Shown: positions 13,726 through 13,919 of the stretch, one piece after another | Layout of the letters: every line of letters starts with the position of its first letter | Numbering within the stretch: position 1 is the stretch's first letter | Origin: an uncultured Streptomyces sp. | GTDB lineage: Bacteria; Actinomycetota; Actinomycetes; Streptomycetales; Streptomycetaceae | Assembly (NCBI GenBank): GCA_946480485.1 | Contig: CAMLJW010000091.1 | Coordinates: 1-13,919, forward strand | DNA length: 13,919 bases | Direction: 5' to 3' | Translations under genes and position numbers: made by a program | Notes under the pieces: model-generated | Databases searched by the model: none | What the model was told of the DNA's origin: nothing | The model's input: only the letters and a program-made list of their open reading frames with translations

Positions 13726-13919
13726 CATTGGTCCACATTGCCGCCTACTGCAACGACCTCAGCCGTCTCGACAGTATTGCGGAGGACCAATGGTGCTATC
13801 CCACCGGGGCCGCGTTGAAGGTTGACAACTGCGATCCGCTCTCCGGATTTTTGGAAAAGGAAGGCTACCGGCTGCCGACGGCGGCCGAATGGGAGCATGC
13901 CGCCCGCGGCGGCTCGACC
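13722..13919 (+). CDS. FGE-sulfatase (SUMF1-like) domain fragment, 5'-truncated and cut by the window end
   Basis: Sixty-six codons are visible. AAYCNDLSRLDSIAEDQWCY and then GYRLPTAAEWEHAARGG are hallmark segments of the formylglycine-generating-enzyme/sulfatase-modifying fold, of the subtype with an EDQWCY segment seen in large bacterial multidomain proteins. The usual first 100 or so residues (GGxFxMG onward) are absent. The ATG overlaps the SARP stop as ATGA, yet there is no ribosome site. Family-like sequence (DVPVAGMTLVHIAAYC) can be read in this frame back to about 13704, inside the SARP gene. Third positions are less GC-rich than in the SARP gene (TAT, TTT, GAA, GTT, TTG). I read this as the rest of a broken or fused gene rather than a normal start. 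The catalytic part, if any, lies outside the window. Confidence 0.72.
   Translation, partial: MTLVHIAAYCNDLSRLDSIAEDQWCYPTGAALKVDNCDPLSGFLEKEGYRLPTAAEWEHAARGGST

Overview
The window looks like a piece of Streptomyces (or close relative) chromosome. The evidence is very high GC with strong G/C at third codon positions, GTG starts with GGAGG-type ribosome sites, a fused FO synthase for coenzyme F420, an XRE–DUF397 regulator pair and an AfsR/SARP-STAND regulator. I could not run any database search, so family names rest on motifs read in the translations.

Left part (about 360-5900). A membrane-anchored D,D-carboxypeptidase with an unusually long acidic cytoplasmic N-terminus (minus strand) is divergent from a GPP34 (GOLPH3/VPS74-like) protein (plus strand). 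The region between them holds a palindrome and candidate promoters. After the GPP34 gene there is a terminator-like hairpin and two adjacent minisatellites (16-bp and 15-bp units). Next comes an XRE-family regulator with a DUF5753 domain, preceded by a perfect inverted repeat. It is followed by a 66-residue DUF397 protein that ends in a clear intrinsic terminator. This pair matches the Scr1/Scr2 type of regulatory pair described in S. coelicolor.

Middle (about 6144-10213). A minus-strand ADP-ribosylglycohydrolase-family gene has lost the aspartates that bind Mg2+, so it looks like a pseudoenzyme. A small plus-strand ORF with a good ribosome site follows and runs antisense into the 3' end of fbiC. 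fbiC itself is an intact fused CofG/CofH FO synthase with two radical-SAM cysteine motifs. Its GTG start lies immediately downstream of a -10-like hexamer, so a leaderless transcript is possible.

Right part (about 10214-13919). A spacer with a long imperfect inverted repeat leads to a minus-strand LuxR/NarL-type regulator whose receiver domain lacks the phosphoacceptor Asp and the conserved Lys. A roughly 550-bp intergenic region with a frameshifted gene-like remnant and several dyads separates it from a divergent SARP-NB-ARC regulator. That regulator stops just after its NB-ARC/winged-helix part with no TPR region. Its stop overlaps (ATGA) the start of a frame that enters an FGE-sulfatase (SUMF1-like) domain in mid-domain and runs off the window. 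This junction and the dead ADP-ribosylglycohydrolase are the two most unusual points here.
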